64,000 nucleotides of DNA, taken from positions 186,001 through 250,000 of the forward strand of contig NZ_CP107845.1 of NCBI RefSeq assembly GCF_041431415.1, in the 5' to 3' direction. Position numbers and translations under genes: made by a program. Within the stretch, counting starts at the first letter, position 1, and the number at the start of each line of letters is the position of its first letter. This DNA comes from Streptomyces sp. NBC_00513 (GTDB lineage: Bacteria > Actinomycetota > Actinomycetes > Streptomycetales > Streptomycetaceae). Shown one piece after another: positions 7,901-17,324 of this stretch. The notes under the pieces are model-generated. The model was given only the letters and a program-made list of their open reading frames with translations, did no database searches and was not told the origin of the DNA.

Positions 7901-9300
7901 GCACGACCATGGCCGGCCGGTCCGAGGTCTCAGGCCTCAAGCTCACCGGCAGTACGCAGCTCGTTCCCGGTGTAAAGGACAAGGCCCTCGCCTTGGGCGC
8001 CACCGGCTACGCCACCACCGCTCGCCCACACGTCGAGGTGGACGGCAGCTTCGCCGTTTCGGCGTGGGTGCGCCGTCCCGCCCTGGCAGCCGGGGACACC
8101 GGCTCTAAGGTCATCCTCAGCCAGTCCGGCGCCCAGAACGCGGAGTTCACTCTCTCCTACTCCGGCGCCGACAAGAAGTGGGTGTTCGCCCGGCCCCAGT
8201 CGGACTCCGCGACGGCCACCGTCGTGCAGGCCAAACAGGCCGCTTGCACCGCGGGAACGACCCTTACCGGCGGCATTCCCTGTGTCGGCCCGACGGCCGG
8301 CGAGTGGACCCACCTGCTGGGCGTGAGCGACACCGCCACCGGCAAGCTCCGGCTCTACGTCAACGGATTCCTGTCGTCGGAAACCGCGTTCGCGGGCAGC
8401 GGCGGCTGGAGCGCGTCGAAGGCCTTCACGGTCGGCGCCCTTGAAAAGAACGGCACCTTCAGCAGCCACTTCGGCGGTGACGTCGACGACGTCGCCGTCC
8501 TCGACCGGGTGGTGACCCAGACCGAGGCACGCGAGATGCTCAAGCAGCGTCCGCAGCTCCTGGGACGCTGGAAGTTCAACACCGCCACCGCCGGCAGCAC
8601 TCCCGGCGAGCCCACCGGGACGGCGGCAGCCGCCGCACTGTCCGCCACCGGCGCCGCCATCGTGGCCGATGGCGGGGTGACCGCGCTCGGCAGCCTGGCT
8701 CTCCAGGAACCCGGCTACGCCTCCACAACCGTCGCTCCTCGTACCAACGAGAGCTTCGCTCTCGCCGGGTGGGCCTCGGCCGGCTCGCCCATGAAGGACA
8801 TGACGGTCATGTCTGTGGCGGGTGCCAACGAATCTGCGATCAGCGTCGGCTGGCACTTCGACAAACTGGTCGACGGGCAGGCCACCGGATGGTGGGAAGC
8901 CAAGGTCACCGGTACCGACGGGAGTACCGCCAGCCACAACGCGGTGACGCACACCTTCGACCAGTCCCTGTTCATCGGCGACTGGAACCACATCGCGGTC
9001 GTCTACGACGGCTTCTCCGGACAGCTGGCGCTCTACGTCAACGGCAACCTGGAGAACCAGATCTGCGCCGACGGGGCCGGATCCGACTGCACCAGCCACG
9101 TCTCTTTCGCTCCTGTGACCACACCGTTCACCGCAAGCGGCGGTCTCCAATTCGGCCGTAGCCGAGCCGGCTCCCAGTGGGTCAAGCCGCTGACCGGCGA
9201 GATCGACGACGTCTGGGTCTATCAGGGGGTCCTCAGTCCGGCGCAGATCACCGCGCTGGCCGACCCCACCACAGAGCTCGACACGGCCACCGGGGTCTGA
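4915..9300 (+). CDS. Large secreted protein with three LamG (jellyroll) domains
   Basis: About 1460 residues. I prefer GTG 4915 to GTG 4900 because a GGGGGAA ribosome site lies 7-8 bases upstream of it. A basic N-terminus, a hydrophobic stretch (LGLAAGVVLTSWLPP) and an Ala-rich cleavage region form a signal peptide. After an N-terminal region typical of Streptomyces cell-surface proteins, three concanavalin/LamG-like units follow. Each contains an FTVSAWV or FAVSAWV-type strand, a WTHLAGTYD or WTHLLGV-type turn, YVNG, and a closing DEI/DDV plus YDR-type motif (roughly residues 850-985, 1000-1210 and 1230-1455). Such proteins commonly sit next to Rhs toxins, probably as surface or carbohydrate-binding partners. 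It precedes the Rhs gene by 88 bases. Confidence 0.85.
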   Translation: MAKPPGLRPAQKQGRRGAPSRLTTLGLAAGVVLTSWLPPAVATASTGSAPTPAAAAPNSDLGQQDTPESLAVAEARKSGKDVPVAAMRREAGDVTARPDGTLVATVYTKPVRALKGGMWQDIDTSLHKTSDGSVAPRMALPDVAFSGGGEQPLIRMNQSGKEVRLNWPDPLPAPVLDGDTAEYRSVLPDVDLRLTATETGFTQFIVVKSAAAAKNPRLDRLRLGLNAPGLTMRQGADGSLKMTDAVGGTVFEAPKPIMFDSSPGLTDGSVVPSGIHHQAGPEPAARSGRSARSALAPAAGAEPQAHTAEVQLSVPTDQKSLLLTPNQSLLDSPNTVFPVLIDPNLQTPRANGWAGISQAWENNAYWKYTGDFGTGRCIAASCASGDVKRVLYSFPVKGWGFVGKRILSAKLNVWETHAFSCTKKPLQMYATARIGTGTTWKNSSGPSFWVQHLQTINAARGYDGCAAGYVEFGGGTSNALRDKVQQAANGDWVDLTLGLKAENEADGYAWKRFNSNAGLQVTYNLPPRQAPMSDLSMSPGSVCSTSALVITKHPQITAKVSDPDGDAIGVQFGAHWDNGDGTGMSGKWYSTGALGTAPPGNTFKASGSAFSVTLPSSVPQNKLINWAVRGWDGTEWGPWSYDGNPTACYFQIDTSAPAGPVTTSPHFPGSTDAQASLPWTDGVGRYGTFIFDTSSTDAVKYQWGLNQLPSAANSLTTTAGAPQQVSLLMEKEGPQFISVRALDSAGNASEPTTYYFNVRRGQAPRAGWSMDGIDGGGVTGSSSDLSATLAAGTAGAPGHIGNGVLLDGTRAPDTTPVQYLTTSASVLETHRSFTVSAWVKVTSLASAHQAIVSQTGKQMSSMELGISEGKWALKTPTLDDSSTSGWRTAYNETAPVLNQWTHLAGTYDAATGLTTVYVNGQAGAPAAATVFNARGPLDIGRMLWRGTYTDPWFGSLDEIRAYDRSLSPSEITALATDQPVTGGFGAKAVWTLDEAGTTMAGRSEVSGLKLTGSTQLVPGVKDKALALGATGYATTARPHVEVDGSFAVSAWVRRPALAAGDTGSKVILSQSGAQNAEFTLSYSGADKKWVFARPQSDSATATVVQAKQAACTAGTTLTGGIPCVGPTAGEWTHLLGVSDTATGKLRLYVNGFLSSETAFAGSGGWSASKAFTVGALEKNGTFSSHFGGDVDDVAVLDRVVTQTEAREMLKQRPQLLGRWKFNTATAGSTPGEPTGTAAAAALSATGAAIVADGGVTALGSLALQEPGYASTTVAPRTNESFALAGWASAGSPMKDMTVMSVAGANESAISVGWHFDKLVDGQATGWWEAKVTGTDGSTASHNAVTHTFDQSLFIGDWNHIAVVYDGFSGQLALYVNGNLENQICADGAGSDCTSHVSFAPVTTPFTASGGLQFGRSRAGSQWVKPLTGEIDDVWVYQGVLSPAQITALADPTTELDTATGV

Positions 9301-9341
9301 CCGCCCGGCCGAACTCCGTCGGCTCTTCACTCCTAATCAGT

Positions 9342-9371
9342 AGTCCGCTCGGGCCCCGGCCCGAGCGGACT
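9342..9371 (+). terminator. Hairpin between the LamG and Rhs genes
   Basis: A 14-bp perfect stem (9342-9355 with 9358-9371) with a 2-base loop lies just after the LamG stop and just before the Rhs ribosome site ACGAGG (9374-9379). There is no T-run. It may attenuate transcription into the Rhs gene or stabilise the upstream message. Confidence 0.55.
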
Positions 9372-9388
9372 GCACGAGGTACCAGTAG

Positions 9389-12300
9389 ATGAATGTCTTC
9401 AGCCGCCACAGGCGCGGCACGGCCCGCATAGCGGCAGTGGTCAGCGGCGTCATCGTCGCCACCCTGTTGCAAGCCGCCCCCGGCACTCCGGCGTTGGCGA
9501 ACACCAAGGCCCCTGAGGCCCGTTCGCACGAACGTCCGGTCAAGGGGTCCGCAGGCAAGGTCAAGCCACGCACCACCAAGACGCCACCCGCAGTGGCGAA
9601 GCCCGCGATCACCTGGCCGAAGGCCGGATCCACCACCGTGAGGCTCGCCGCCTCTGCCGCACCCAAACCCGCGGCCAGTGGCGCCCGAACCGCCAAGACC
9701 AGCCCGTCGCAAGTCGGGGCCACTGGCCCTCTGCGCGTCGGCACCCTTCCCGTGCAGCTCGGCGCAGCCGAGGCGTTCTCGGCACCGGCCGTCCCGCAGG
9801 AGGTGAAGGTCGAGGTCTTGGACCACTCCGCCGCGCAGCGGGCGGGCGTCGACGGGGTGCTGCTCACCCTGGATCGCGCCGACTCGGCCCCTCAGAGCGC
9901 CAACGTGGACGTCAGCCTCGACTACGGCACCTTCGCGCGGGCGGCAGGCGCCGGCTACGGCCAGCGCCTCAAGCTCGTACAGCTGCCTTCCTGTGCGTTG
10001 ACCACCCCCGACCGGCCCGAGTGCCGCACGGCCACCCCCCTGCGGTCCACCAACAACCCGGAACGCAGCCAGCTCACCGCCAAGCAGGTAAGCGTGCCGG
10101 CCGCCCCGCACGTGAGTGGCAAGGCCGGCGCTCCGGCCGCCCGGTCCCTGTTCGCCGCCGGTGGCGGCGCCGTGGTCCTGGCCGCGGCTCCCGCCGCGGC
10201 AGGCCCGGCAGGCAGCTTCAACGCGACTCCGTTGGCCGCCTCCGGCCGTTGGAGCGCCGACCTGAACGGCGGCTCCTTCAACTGGAGCTACCCGCTCACG
10301 GTGCCCGCGGTCCCCGGTGACCTCAAGCCCGAGCTCGGCCTGTCCTACTCCTCGTCGTCCATCGACGGACGCAGCGCCAACAGCAACAATCAGGCGTCCT
10401 GGGCCGGTGACGGCTTCGGCATGGCGCAGGGCGGCTTCGTCGAGCGCTCGTACAAGTCGTGCGGCGACGACGGGGTCAAGGACGGGATCAACACTCCCGG
10501 GGACCTGTGCTGGGGCTACGACAACGCCACCATCAGCTTCCAGGGGCACTCCGGCGAACTCATCCCGGTCTCGGCCGACGAATGGCGTATCCAGGGCGAC
10601 GACAACACCAAGGTCGTCCGGCTCCGCGACTCCGGCCGCGGTAACGGTGACAACGACGGCGAGTACTTCAAGGCCACGCTGGCCGATGGCACCCAGTATT
10701 TCTTCGGCTACAACCGACTGCCCAACTGGGCCACCGGCAAGCCGGAGACGAAGTCCGTGTTCACCGTGCCGGTCTTCGGTGACGACGCGAACGAACCGTG
10801 CCACGCCTCCTCCTTCGCGTCTTCGTGGTGCCAGCAGGGCTGGCGGTGGAACCTGGACCTGGTGATCGATCCCCGCGGGAACGACATCACCTACTGGTAC
10901 AAGCAGGAGACCAACTCCTACGGACGCAACCTCAAAGCGGCGGACGACACCCCCTACGTACGGGGCGGCTGGCTCGAGCGCATCGACTACGGCCAGCAGA
11001 AGGGCGACCTGTACTCGGACACCGTCAAGCCGACGGCTCGGATCACGTTCACGCCCGCCGAGCGCTGCCTGGAGACCACAGCCGGCCTCTGCGATCCCGC
11101 GAAGATCGACACCAACCGGCAGTACTGGTACGACACGCCCTGGGACATGAACTGCAAGGCGGGGACGGACTGCGACAAGGGTCGCCTCGCCCCCACGTTC
11201 TTCTCCCGCTACCGCCTGTCCGCGATCACCACGCAGACCCTGCAGAGTGACAACACCTACAAGGACTCCGACCGCTGGGACCTCAAGCACCACTGGGGCA
11301 CCGCGGACAACGACTACCAGCTCCTGCTGTCGTCCGTACAGCACACCGGCCTGGCCGGCACCACCCCGCTGACGGTTCCGCCGACCACCTTCTCGTACAC
11401 CGCGATGGCCAACCGGCTGGACAAGGACGACGACGGCCGACTTCCCTTCCACAAGAAGCGGTTGACCTCCATCGCGGATGAGTTCGGCGGCCAGATCGAC
11501 GCCAACTACTCCCCCGCGGCCTGCACCTGGTCGGCGTTGCCCACGCCGGAGAACAACACCACCCGCTGTTACCCGGTCAAATACCAGCCGGTCGACGACG
11601 GCCCGATCACCAACGAGTGGTTCAACAAGTACGTCGTCGAATCGGTGTTGGCCACCGACCGTACCGGCGGCGCGCCGGACACCATGACCAAGTACACCTA
11701 CCTCGGCGGAGCCGCCTGGCACTTCGACGACGACGACGGCATGACCCCGGAGAAGCTCAAGACCTGGTCCCAGTGGCGAGGCTACGGCCAGACCCGGGTC
11801 GAGACCGGCTCCACCCAGGCATTCACCTCCCAAGAGGACCACTTCTTCATCCGCGGCATGGACGGGGACCGCAACAACCCCTCGGACAAGACCAAGACCC
11901 GTTCGGTGCAGCTCTCCGACGGCGAGGGCGCAACGATCACCGACGACGAAGCCTGGCGCGGTCTCGAATACCGCAAACTGGACTTCGACCGGCCCGGCGG
12001 CAAAGTCCTGCAGAAGCAGGTGACCATCCCCTGGAAAAAGGAAACCGCCAAGCGGGTCCGTGACTGGGGCACCACAACCGCCAACCTCGTCGGCATCTCC
12101 TCCACCCGCCAGTTCACCTCCTTGGACCAGGGAGCGGGCCAGTCCTGGCGCGAGGTCAGGAAGAACACCTCGACCTTCGACGGCTACGGGCGGCCCACCG
12201 TCGAGGAAGACCTGGGCGACATCGCGACCCCGTCCGATGACAGCTGCACCCGCACCACCTACGCCGACAACACCACGGCTTGGATCCTGACCGGCACCAT

Positions 12301-15300
12301 CCGTGCCGAGAAGGTGGCCGGTACCTGTTCCAAGACCGTGGACCGCAAGACCCGCGCCGACGGAACCTCGGACGTCCTGTCCGACATCCGGACCCGTTGG
12401 GACGGCCAAGCGGCAGGGGCGGCCCCCACCAAGGGGCTGGCGACCCTCACCAGCTACCTGAAGTCCCGGTCCGCCACCCAGGCGATCTACCTGGACAACG
12501 CCTCCACCTATGACGTCTACGGACGGCAACTGACCGCCACAGGACTGGCCTCCACCAGCGTCTTCGACCCGGCGAACGAGTCGGCGGCCCCGGCCACGAC
12601 CGCGCACGCGCTGGCGCAGACCTCCACGACGGCGTTCACACCGGCCACCGGCCGCCCGACCTCCATGAAGGTCACCAGCGCTGCCGCCACGGCAGGGCAG
12701 GCTGCGAGCGCCCAAACCGTCACCACCGCCTACGACAGCCTGCGAACGCAGCCGGTCTCGGTGACCGACACCAGCGGCCGCAAGACGGAGGTCGAGTACG
12801 ACGCCCTCGGCCGGACCCGCAAGGTCTGGCAGCCCAACCGCTCCAAAGCGAACGGCCAGAGCCCCAACGCCGAATTCCGGTACCACACCGAGGAAGGGAA
12901 GATCGCGGCCGTCGAGTCGCTGAGCCTGCGCAACGACGGCTCTCAGGAATCCCGCTTCACCCTGTACGACGGATTCGCCCGCGCACGCCAGACCCAGGCA
13001 CCCGGCGCGAACGGCGGCACGGTCCTCACCGACACCTTCTACAACGCGATGGGCCAGACCTCCCTGGAGTACGCCCCGTACTACGCGACGAAGGCCCCCG
13101 ACACCACGCTGTTCAAGGTGGAGGACGCCACAGGCGTCGAGACGCAAACCGCGACCGAGTTCGACAGCCTCAACCGGCCGGTCAAATCCACTCTGCTCAA
13201 GGGCAACGGCATCGGCACGCCTCTGGCGGTGACCACCACCGAGTACGGCGGTGACCGCATCACGGTGACCCCGCCCCAGGGCGCAACGCCTACCACCACC
13301 ATCTCCGACGCCGCCGGCAAGCCGACCGAGGTCCGCGAGTACAAGGCGACCACGCCCACGGGCCCCTACGACACCACCGTCCGCGCCTACGACGCACTGG
13401 GCAACCTGGCCCGGCTGACCGACGCCGGCGGCAGCGTCTGGACCTGGTCCTACGACCAGCTCGGACGCCAAACCAAGGCCGTGGACCCTGACACCGGCAC
13501 CACGATCACCAGCTACAACGACCGCAACCAGAAGACCGCGGTGAGGGACGGTCGCGACAAGACCGTCTCCTTCGTCTACGACAACCTCGGCCGCCAGCTC
13601 GAAACCCGCGACGGATCAGCCTCCGGCCCGCTGCTCACCTCCCAGACCTGGGACCCCACAGGCGCCGCCGGCCAACTGGCGAGCAGCACCCGCCACCACA
13701 CCGTGGGCGGCACCACCTACCAGTACAAAACGACCTTCGCCAACTACGACGCCATGCTGCGTCCCGGCAAGACCACACTCACCGTCCCGCCCGTCCCCGG
13801 CCAGGAAGCCTTGGCCGGCTCATACGTCACAGGCTCAACCTTCAACCTGGACGGCACCCAAAAGACGACCAGCGTCCCGGCCGCGGGCAACCTGCCCGCC
13901 GAAACACTCTCCTTCACCTACGACCCACTGCACCAGCTCACCGCGGTGAGCAGCGGCCTCGGCAGCTACCTGACCGGACAGACCTACACACTGACCGGCA
14001 AGCCGCTGCAGACCACCCTCAAGGCCGGCGGCCAGGACACCTGGATCACCGACAGCTACGAGTACGGGACCCAACGCCTTGCGACCCGCCGCACCGATCA
14101 GTACGGCATCGCACAGGCCGCCAGTGTCCTGACATACGGCTACGACCAGGTCGGCAACGTCAAGTCCATCAACGACGTCACACGCTCCGGCACCGAAACC
14201 CAGTGCTTCCAACACGACTACCTGGCACGGGTGTCGCAAGAATTCACCTCCAAGACCACCGCCTGCCCGGCCCAACCCACAGCGGCCCAGATCGGCGGCC
14301 CCGCTCCCTACTGGAACAGCTACTCCTACAACCCCGACGGCACCCGCAAGACGGAAACCCGACACGACCTGTCGGGTGACAACGCCAAGAACAGCGTCCG
14401 CACCTACCAGTACCCGGCGACAGGCGCGGCACAACCGCACACCCTGCTCGGCACCTCCACCCAGACGGGCACCGACGCCCCGGTCAACCAGAGCTACGGC
14501 TACGACACGGCCGGCAACACCACCTCCCGCAACCTCATCCCCACCCCGGGAGCAACGAGCCGGCAGGCCCTGACCTGGAACACAGAGGGCAAGCTCAACA
14601 AACTCCAGGACACCATCACCACCCCGGGAACCGGCACCTCGACGAAAACCGCCGAATACATCTACACGCCGGACGGCAGCCGACTCGTCGCCCACGAGAC
14701 CGACAACGCGGACCCGAACGCCACCCGCACCACCTTGTACCTGGGGTCCATGGAACTGGAACTCCGCAAGGGCGCCGCGAAACCGACAGCCACCCGCTAC
14801 TACGCACTGGGCAGCGCCAACGCCGTCCGCGAAGACAACGGAGACCTGTCGTTTCAGGTCAGTGACCACCACAACACCGGCACCCTGTCAGTGGACTCCA
14901 CGACCGGGGCCATCGAACACCGCCGCATGACACCCTTCGGCGTACCACGCGGCACCAAACCGGCGAACTGGGCCGGCACCAAGGGCTTCGTCGGCGGCAC
15001 CATCGACGCCACCGGCCTGACCCACATCGGCGCCCGCGAGTACGACCCCTCCACCGGCCGATTCATCAGCGCGGACCCCCTCCTCGATGCGAACCGACCC
15101 CAAACCCTCAACGGCTACGTCTACGCGGCCAACAACCCGGCGACACTCAGCGACCCGAGCGGCGCAGCCATCTTCGACTGGGTGACCGACCTCCTGTCGC
15201 CGACCAGCTTCGGCTTCTTCGCGGCGGTCAAGAAGGCATTCGGGTTCGCCAGAGCGGTATTCTCCGGCAAGTCACACATTCAGATCGCCCCAGGCAAGCA

Positions 15301-16432
15301 AACCTGCCGCTACGCCATGGGCAGCAACCATTGCTCCACAAGCTCGCCGCAATACAAGCTCGTCAACGGCCCTGCGGCACCGGTGAAGGAGCGCGAAAAA
15401 GCAGTCAACACCACCAGCAGCGGCTACCCCGCCTGCCCGGACTGCATTGGCGAGGAAGGCAACCCGCTAATCATGAAGGAGATGGCGATCGCCGTATGCA
15501 GCGCCATCCCCGTCCTCGGGACCGAATGCGATGCCTACGACCTACAGCGAGCCCGCAACGAAGGCGACACCTTCGGCGTGGCCGCCGGCATCCTGGGATT
15601 CATCCCGTTCGGCGACGTCCTGAAACTACCCAAGATCATCGACAGAATCATTGAGGCAGGCAAAGTCTGCGGTAAGTGCTTCCTGCCCGGCACAAAGGTG
15701 CTGATGGCCGACGAATCCACGAAAAACATCGAGGACATCAAGGTCGGCGATACCGTACTGGCGACTGACCCCGCCACGGGAGAAACCTCACCCCAGAAAG
15801 TCACCCGACTCATCGAGACGGAGGACGACAAACACTTCAACGAACTGTCAATCGCCACACCCTCCGGAATCGAAAAGCTCACAGCCACCCACGAACACCC
15901 ATTCTGGTCGCCGTCGAGCAACGACTGGGTCAACGCATCCCAACTGACCCCCGGCACGACCCTGCGGATAAACTCCGGCGAAACCGTGGTGGTGACCGCC
16001 AACCGCGCCTACACCCAACGCGCCAAGACGTACAACCTCACCGTCGACGTCCTCCACACGTACTATGTGCTGGCGGGGACCACGCCAGTACTTGTTCACA
16101 ACAGCAACTGCCCTACCGGGAGGTTGTCGGATCGGCTCCCGCAGGGGATGTCGAGGCACTTCGTGAATGCCTATGACAACATCAGGGCCGGAAAGGGCGT
16201 TCCCCAGACCGATGCTGCCACCGGCGCACAAAAGGTATTCCAAGGCAAGGCGACGCACGAGAAGCGCTGGGCGGGTGCGCTGGAGTATCGAGTTCCTGGA
16301 TCTAAGGGCGACAGTGCTCGGATTCTAGCGAAGACCTTGCCTGATGGCCGGATGGTGATGGGGTGGACAAACGACCACTACAAGACGATCAAGCCCTTCA
16401 GCGCGCCCCACTTCCCTGACTCTGGGTGGTAG
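9389..16432 (+). CDS. Rhs-repeat polymorphic toxin with HINT protease and C-terminal barnase-like RNase
   Basis: 2347 residues. A signal-like N-terminus (VVSGVIVATLLQAAPG) is followed by an SpvB/Tc-type segment (LNGGSFNWSYPLTVP, LGLSYSSSS), many YD repeats (YDALGR, YDQLGR, YDNLGR) and the Rhs core ending GAREYDPSTGRFISADPL and NGYVYAANNPATLSDPSG at about 1870-1925. A HINT domain (about 2094-2240) starts KCFLPGTKV, has THEHPFW and ends VLVHN. The last 100 residues carry ALEYRV, ARIL and TNDHYKTI, matching the catalytic Glu, Arg and His of the barnase/RNase T1 superfamily. Released by HINT cleavage, the tail should be a guanyl-specific RNase delivered to competitors. Immunity is the next gene. 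Confidence 0.9.
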   Translation: MNVFSRHRRGTARIAAVVSGVIVATLLQAAPGTPALANTKAPEARSHERPVKGSAGKVKPRTTKTPPAVAKPAITWPKAGSTTVRLAASAAPKPAASGARTAKTSPSQVGATGPLRVGTLPVQLGAAEAFSAPAVPQEVKVEVLDHSAAQRAGVDGVLLTLDRADSAPQSANVDVSLDYGTFARAAGAGYGQRLKLVQLPSCALTTPDRPECRTATPLRSTNNPERSQLTAKQVSVPAAPHVSGKAGAPAARSLFAAGGGAVVLAAAPAAAGPAGSFNATPLAASGRWSADLNGGSFNWSYPLTVPAVPGDLKPELGLSYSSSSIDGRSANSNNQASWAGDGFGMAQGGFVERSYKSCGDDGVKDGINTPGDLCWGYDNATISFQGHSGELIPVSADEWRIQGDDNTKVVRLRDSGRGNGDNDGEYFKATLADGTQYFFGYNRLPNWATGKPETKSVFTVPVFGDDANEPCHASSFASSWCQQGWRWNLDLVIDPRGNDITYWYKQETNSYGRNLKAADDTPYVRGGWLERIDYGQQKGDLYSDTVKPTARITFTPAERCLETTAGLCDPAKIDTNRQYWYDTPWDMNCKAGTDCDKGRLAPTFFSRYRLSAITTQTLQSDNTYKDSDRWDLKHHWGTADNDYQLLLSSVQHTGLAGTTPLTVPPTTFSYTAMANRLDKDDDGRLPFHKKRLTSIADEFGGQIDANYSPAACTWSALPTPENNTTRCYPVKYQPVDDGPITNEWFNKYVVESVLATDRTGGAPDTMTKYTYLGGAAWHFDDDDGMTPEKLKTWSQWRGYGQTRVETGSTQAFTSQEDHFFIRGMDGDRNNPSDKTKTRSVQLSDGEGATITDDEAWRGLEYRKLDFDRPGGKVLQKQVTIPWKKETAKRVRDWGTTTANLVGISSTRQFTSLDQGAGQSWREVRKNTSTFDGYGRPTVEEDLGDIATPSDDSCTRTTYADNTTAWILTGTIRAEKVAGTCSKTVDRKTRADGTSDVLSDIRTRWDGQAAGAAPTKGLATLTSYLKSRSATQAIYLDNASTYDVYGRQLTATGLASTSVFDPANESAAPATTAHALAQTSTTAFTPATGRPTSMKVTSAAATAGQAASAQTVTTAYDSLRTQPVSVTDTSGRKTEVEYDALGRTRKVWQPNRSKANGQSPNAEFRYHTEEGKIAAVESLSLRNDGSQESRFTLYDGFARARQTQAPGANGGTVLTDTFYNAMGQTSLEYAPYYATKAPDTTLFKVEDATGVETQTATEFDSLNRPVKSTLLKGNGIGTPLAVTTTEYGGDRITVTPPQGATPTTTISDAAGKPTEVREYKATTPTGPYDTTVRAYDALGNLARLTDAGGSVWTWSYDQLGRQTKAVDPDTGTTITSYNDRNQKTAVRDGRDKTVSFVYDNLGRQLETRDGSASGPLLTSQTWDPTGAAGQLASSTRHHTVGGTTYQYKTTFANYDAMLRPGKTTLTVPPVPGQEALAGSYVTGSTFNLDGTQKTTSVPAAGNLPAETLSFTYDPLHQLTAVSSGLGSYLTGQTYTLTGKPLQTTLKAGGQDTWITDSYEYGTQRLATRRTDQYGIAQAASVLTYGYDQVGNVKSINDVTRSGTETQCFQHDYLARVSQEFTSKTTACPAQPTAAQIGGPAPYWNSYSYNPDGTRKTETRHDLSGDNAKNSVRTYQYPATGAAQPHTLLGTSTQTGTDAPVNQSYGYDTAGNTTSRNLIPTPGATSRQALTWNTEGKLNKLQDTITTPGTGTSTKTAEYIYTPDGSRLVAHETDNADPNATRTTLYLGSMELELRKGAAKPTATRYYALGSANAVREDNGDLSFQVSDHHNTGTLSVDSTTGAIEHRRMTPFGVPRGTKPANWAGTKGFVGGTIDATGLTHIGAREYDPSTGRFISADPLLDANRPQTLNGYVYAANNPATLSDPSGAAIFDWVTDLLSPTSFGFFAAVKKAFGFARAVFSGKSHIQIAPGKQTCRYAMGSNHCSTSSPQYKLVNGPAAPVKEREKAVNTTSSGYPACPDCIGEEGNPLIMKEMAIAVCSAIPVLGTECDAYDLQRARNEGDTFGVAAGILGFIPFGDVLKLPKIIDRIIEAGKVCGKCFLPGTKVLMADESTKNIEDIKVGDTVLATDPATGETSPQKVTRLIETEDDKHFNELSIATPSGIEKLTATHEHPFWSPSSNDWVNASQLTPGTTLRINSGETVVVTANRAYTQRAKTYNLTVDVLHTYYVLAGTTPVLVHNSNCPTGRLSDRLPQGMSRHFVNAYDNIRAGKGVPQTDAATGAQKVFQGKATHEKRWAGALEYRVPGSKGDSARILAKTLPDGRMVMGWTNDHYKTIKPFSAPHFPDSGW

Positions 16433-16452
16433 TAGGCGGAAGTGAATGCAAT

Positions 16453-16495
16453 GGAGAGTCCGGGGAGGCCGCCATCAGGCTTCCCCGGACTCTCC
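16453..16495 (+). terminator. Strong hairpin between toxin and immunity gene
   Basis: A 14-bp perfect stem (16453-16466 with 16482-16495) and a 15-base loop follow the toxin stop by 20 bases. It should end or strongly reduce transcription from the toxin gene, implying that the immunity gene has its own promoter within the 37 bases before its start or inside the stem-loop region. Separate immunity expression would guard against toxin from kin. Confidence 0.65.
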
Positions 16496-16532
16496 GCTAG
16501 AATTTGCCTGATTGGCGGCGGGAAGGTACGAG

Positions 16533-17288
16533 ATGAGTGAAAGTGGTTCGGTTATTCCGCTCTATCGCCTAGTTGAAGAAGAGTCCGGAAAGGTCATCAT
16601 TGCGGCGCATGAAATCAGCGGATTCTTTGTGGAGTCCGATCGCGCACAGGCCGATGACATCTTGATCTTCGGGTCGGCGCGAGAACCGGTCCGCCTCGGG
16701 AAAGACCTGTCCGATGTGGAGCTGCGCGTGGTCAACTCGTTCGGCAAGGCGATCGGGTCGTATTACATCGGACGAGTGGGCCTGCGCTCTATGTTCGAGG
16801 GTGAGGGCAGCCTCGGGCAGGGCGGCTTTATCGCGACCTTCTATGGCCATACCTGCCCGTACGCCGCAGCGGAAGCGATCTGGCGTCGATGGGCTTCGGG
16901 AAGTCCGCTCGTAAAGGGGGAGTGGGTGCGGCATCCCGTCGAATCGCATGACAGCTGGCTCCATGTTGTTCAGAACTCCTGGTTCGAAACAGGGCATGCA
17001 GCCAAGAGGTACGGCGTCGGAGAGATCTGCGTAATCGATGGCAGACAGATCCTCAGTGAAAGCAGCTTCTATTGCGCACTTGGTGAAGCGGTTAATGGCC
17101 CCGGTGGATATTTTGGATCCACTCTTGACGGGCTTGCCGATTGCCTTGCATCGTCCCAGAGGGCCGGCGCTCCGTTCAAGCTGGTATGGGAACACTTTTC
17201 CAGCGCAGAGGAAAGGATGGGTGCCTCGCTGGCGGCATCCGCTATGGACGTTCTGAGAGAATTCGACGTAGAGGTAACGACCAAGTAG
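16533..17288 (+). CDS. Barstar-family immunity protein with N-terminal extension
   Basis: 251 residues from ATG 16533, with GGGAAGG at 16520-16526 as ribosome site; a TTG at 16512 in the same frame is less likely. Residues from about 165 onward (ICVIDGRQI, FYCALGEAV, GGYFGSTLDGLADCL) match the barstar fold, in which the helix with the Tyr-Phe/Tyr-Gly motif plugs the barnase active site. The N-terminal 160 residues are of unknown fold and may be a second immunity or regulatory module. Position directly after a barnase-like toxin tail makes a cognate pair very likely. The same architecture, with a different N-terminal part, is seen at 38932-40125. Confidence 0.85.
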   Translation: MSESGSVIPLYRLVEEESGKVIIAAHEISGFFVESDRAQADDILIFGSAREPVRLGKDLSDVELRVVNSFGKAIGSYYIGRVGLRSMFEGEGSLGQGGFIATFYGHTCPYAAAEAIWRRWASGSPLVKGEWVRHPVESHDSWLHVVQNSWFETGHAAKRYGVGEICVIDGRQILSESSFYCALGEAVNGPGGYFGSTLDGLADCLASSQRAGAPFKLVWEHFSSAEERMGASLAASAMDVLREFDVEVTTK

Positions 17289-17324
17289 CAGTGCTCGGAT
17301 TCTGGACATAAGAAGTGTAAAGAT

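Noticed and set aside
7930..9330. A 466-codon minus-strand frame
   Set aside because: Antisense to the LamG gene, low-complexity composition and no ribosome site.
9248..13471. A 1407-codon open frame on the minus strand
   Set aside because: It is the antisense shadow of the Rhs gene. The translation is a Gly/Val/Arg-rich string with no domain, while the plus strand has continuous YD repeats.
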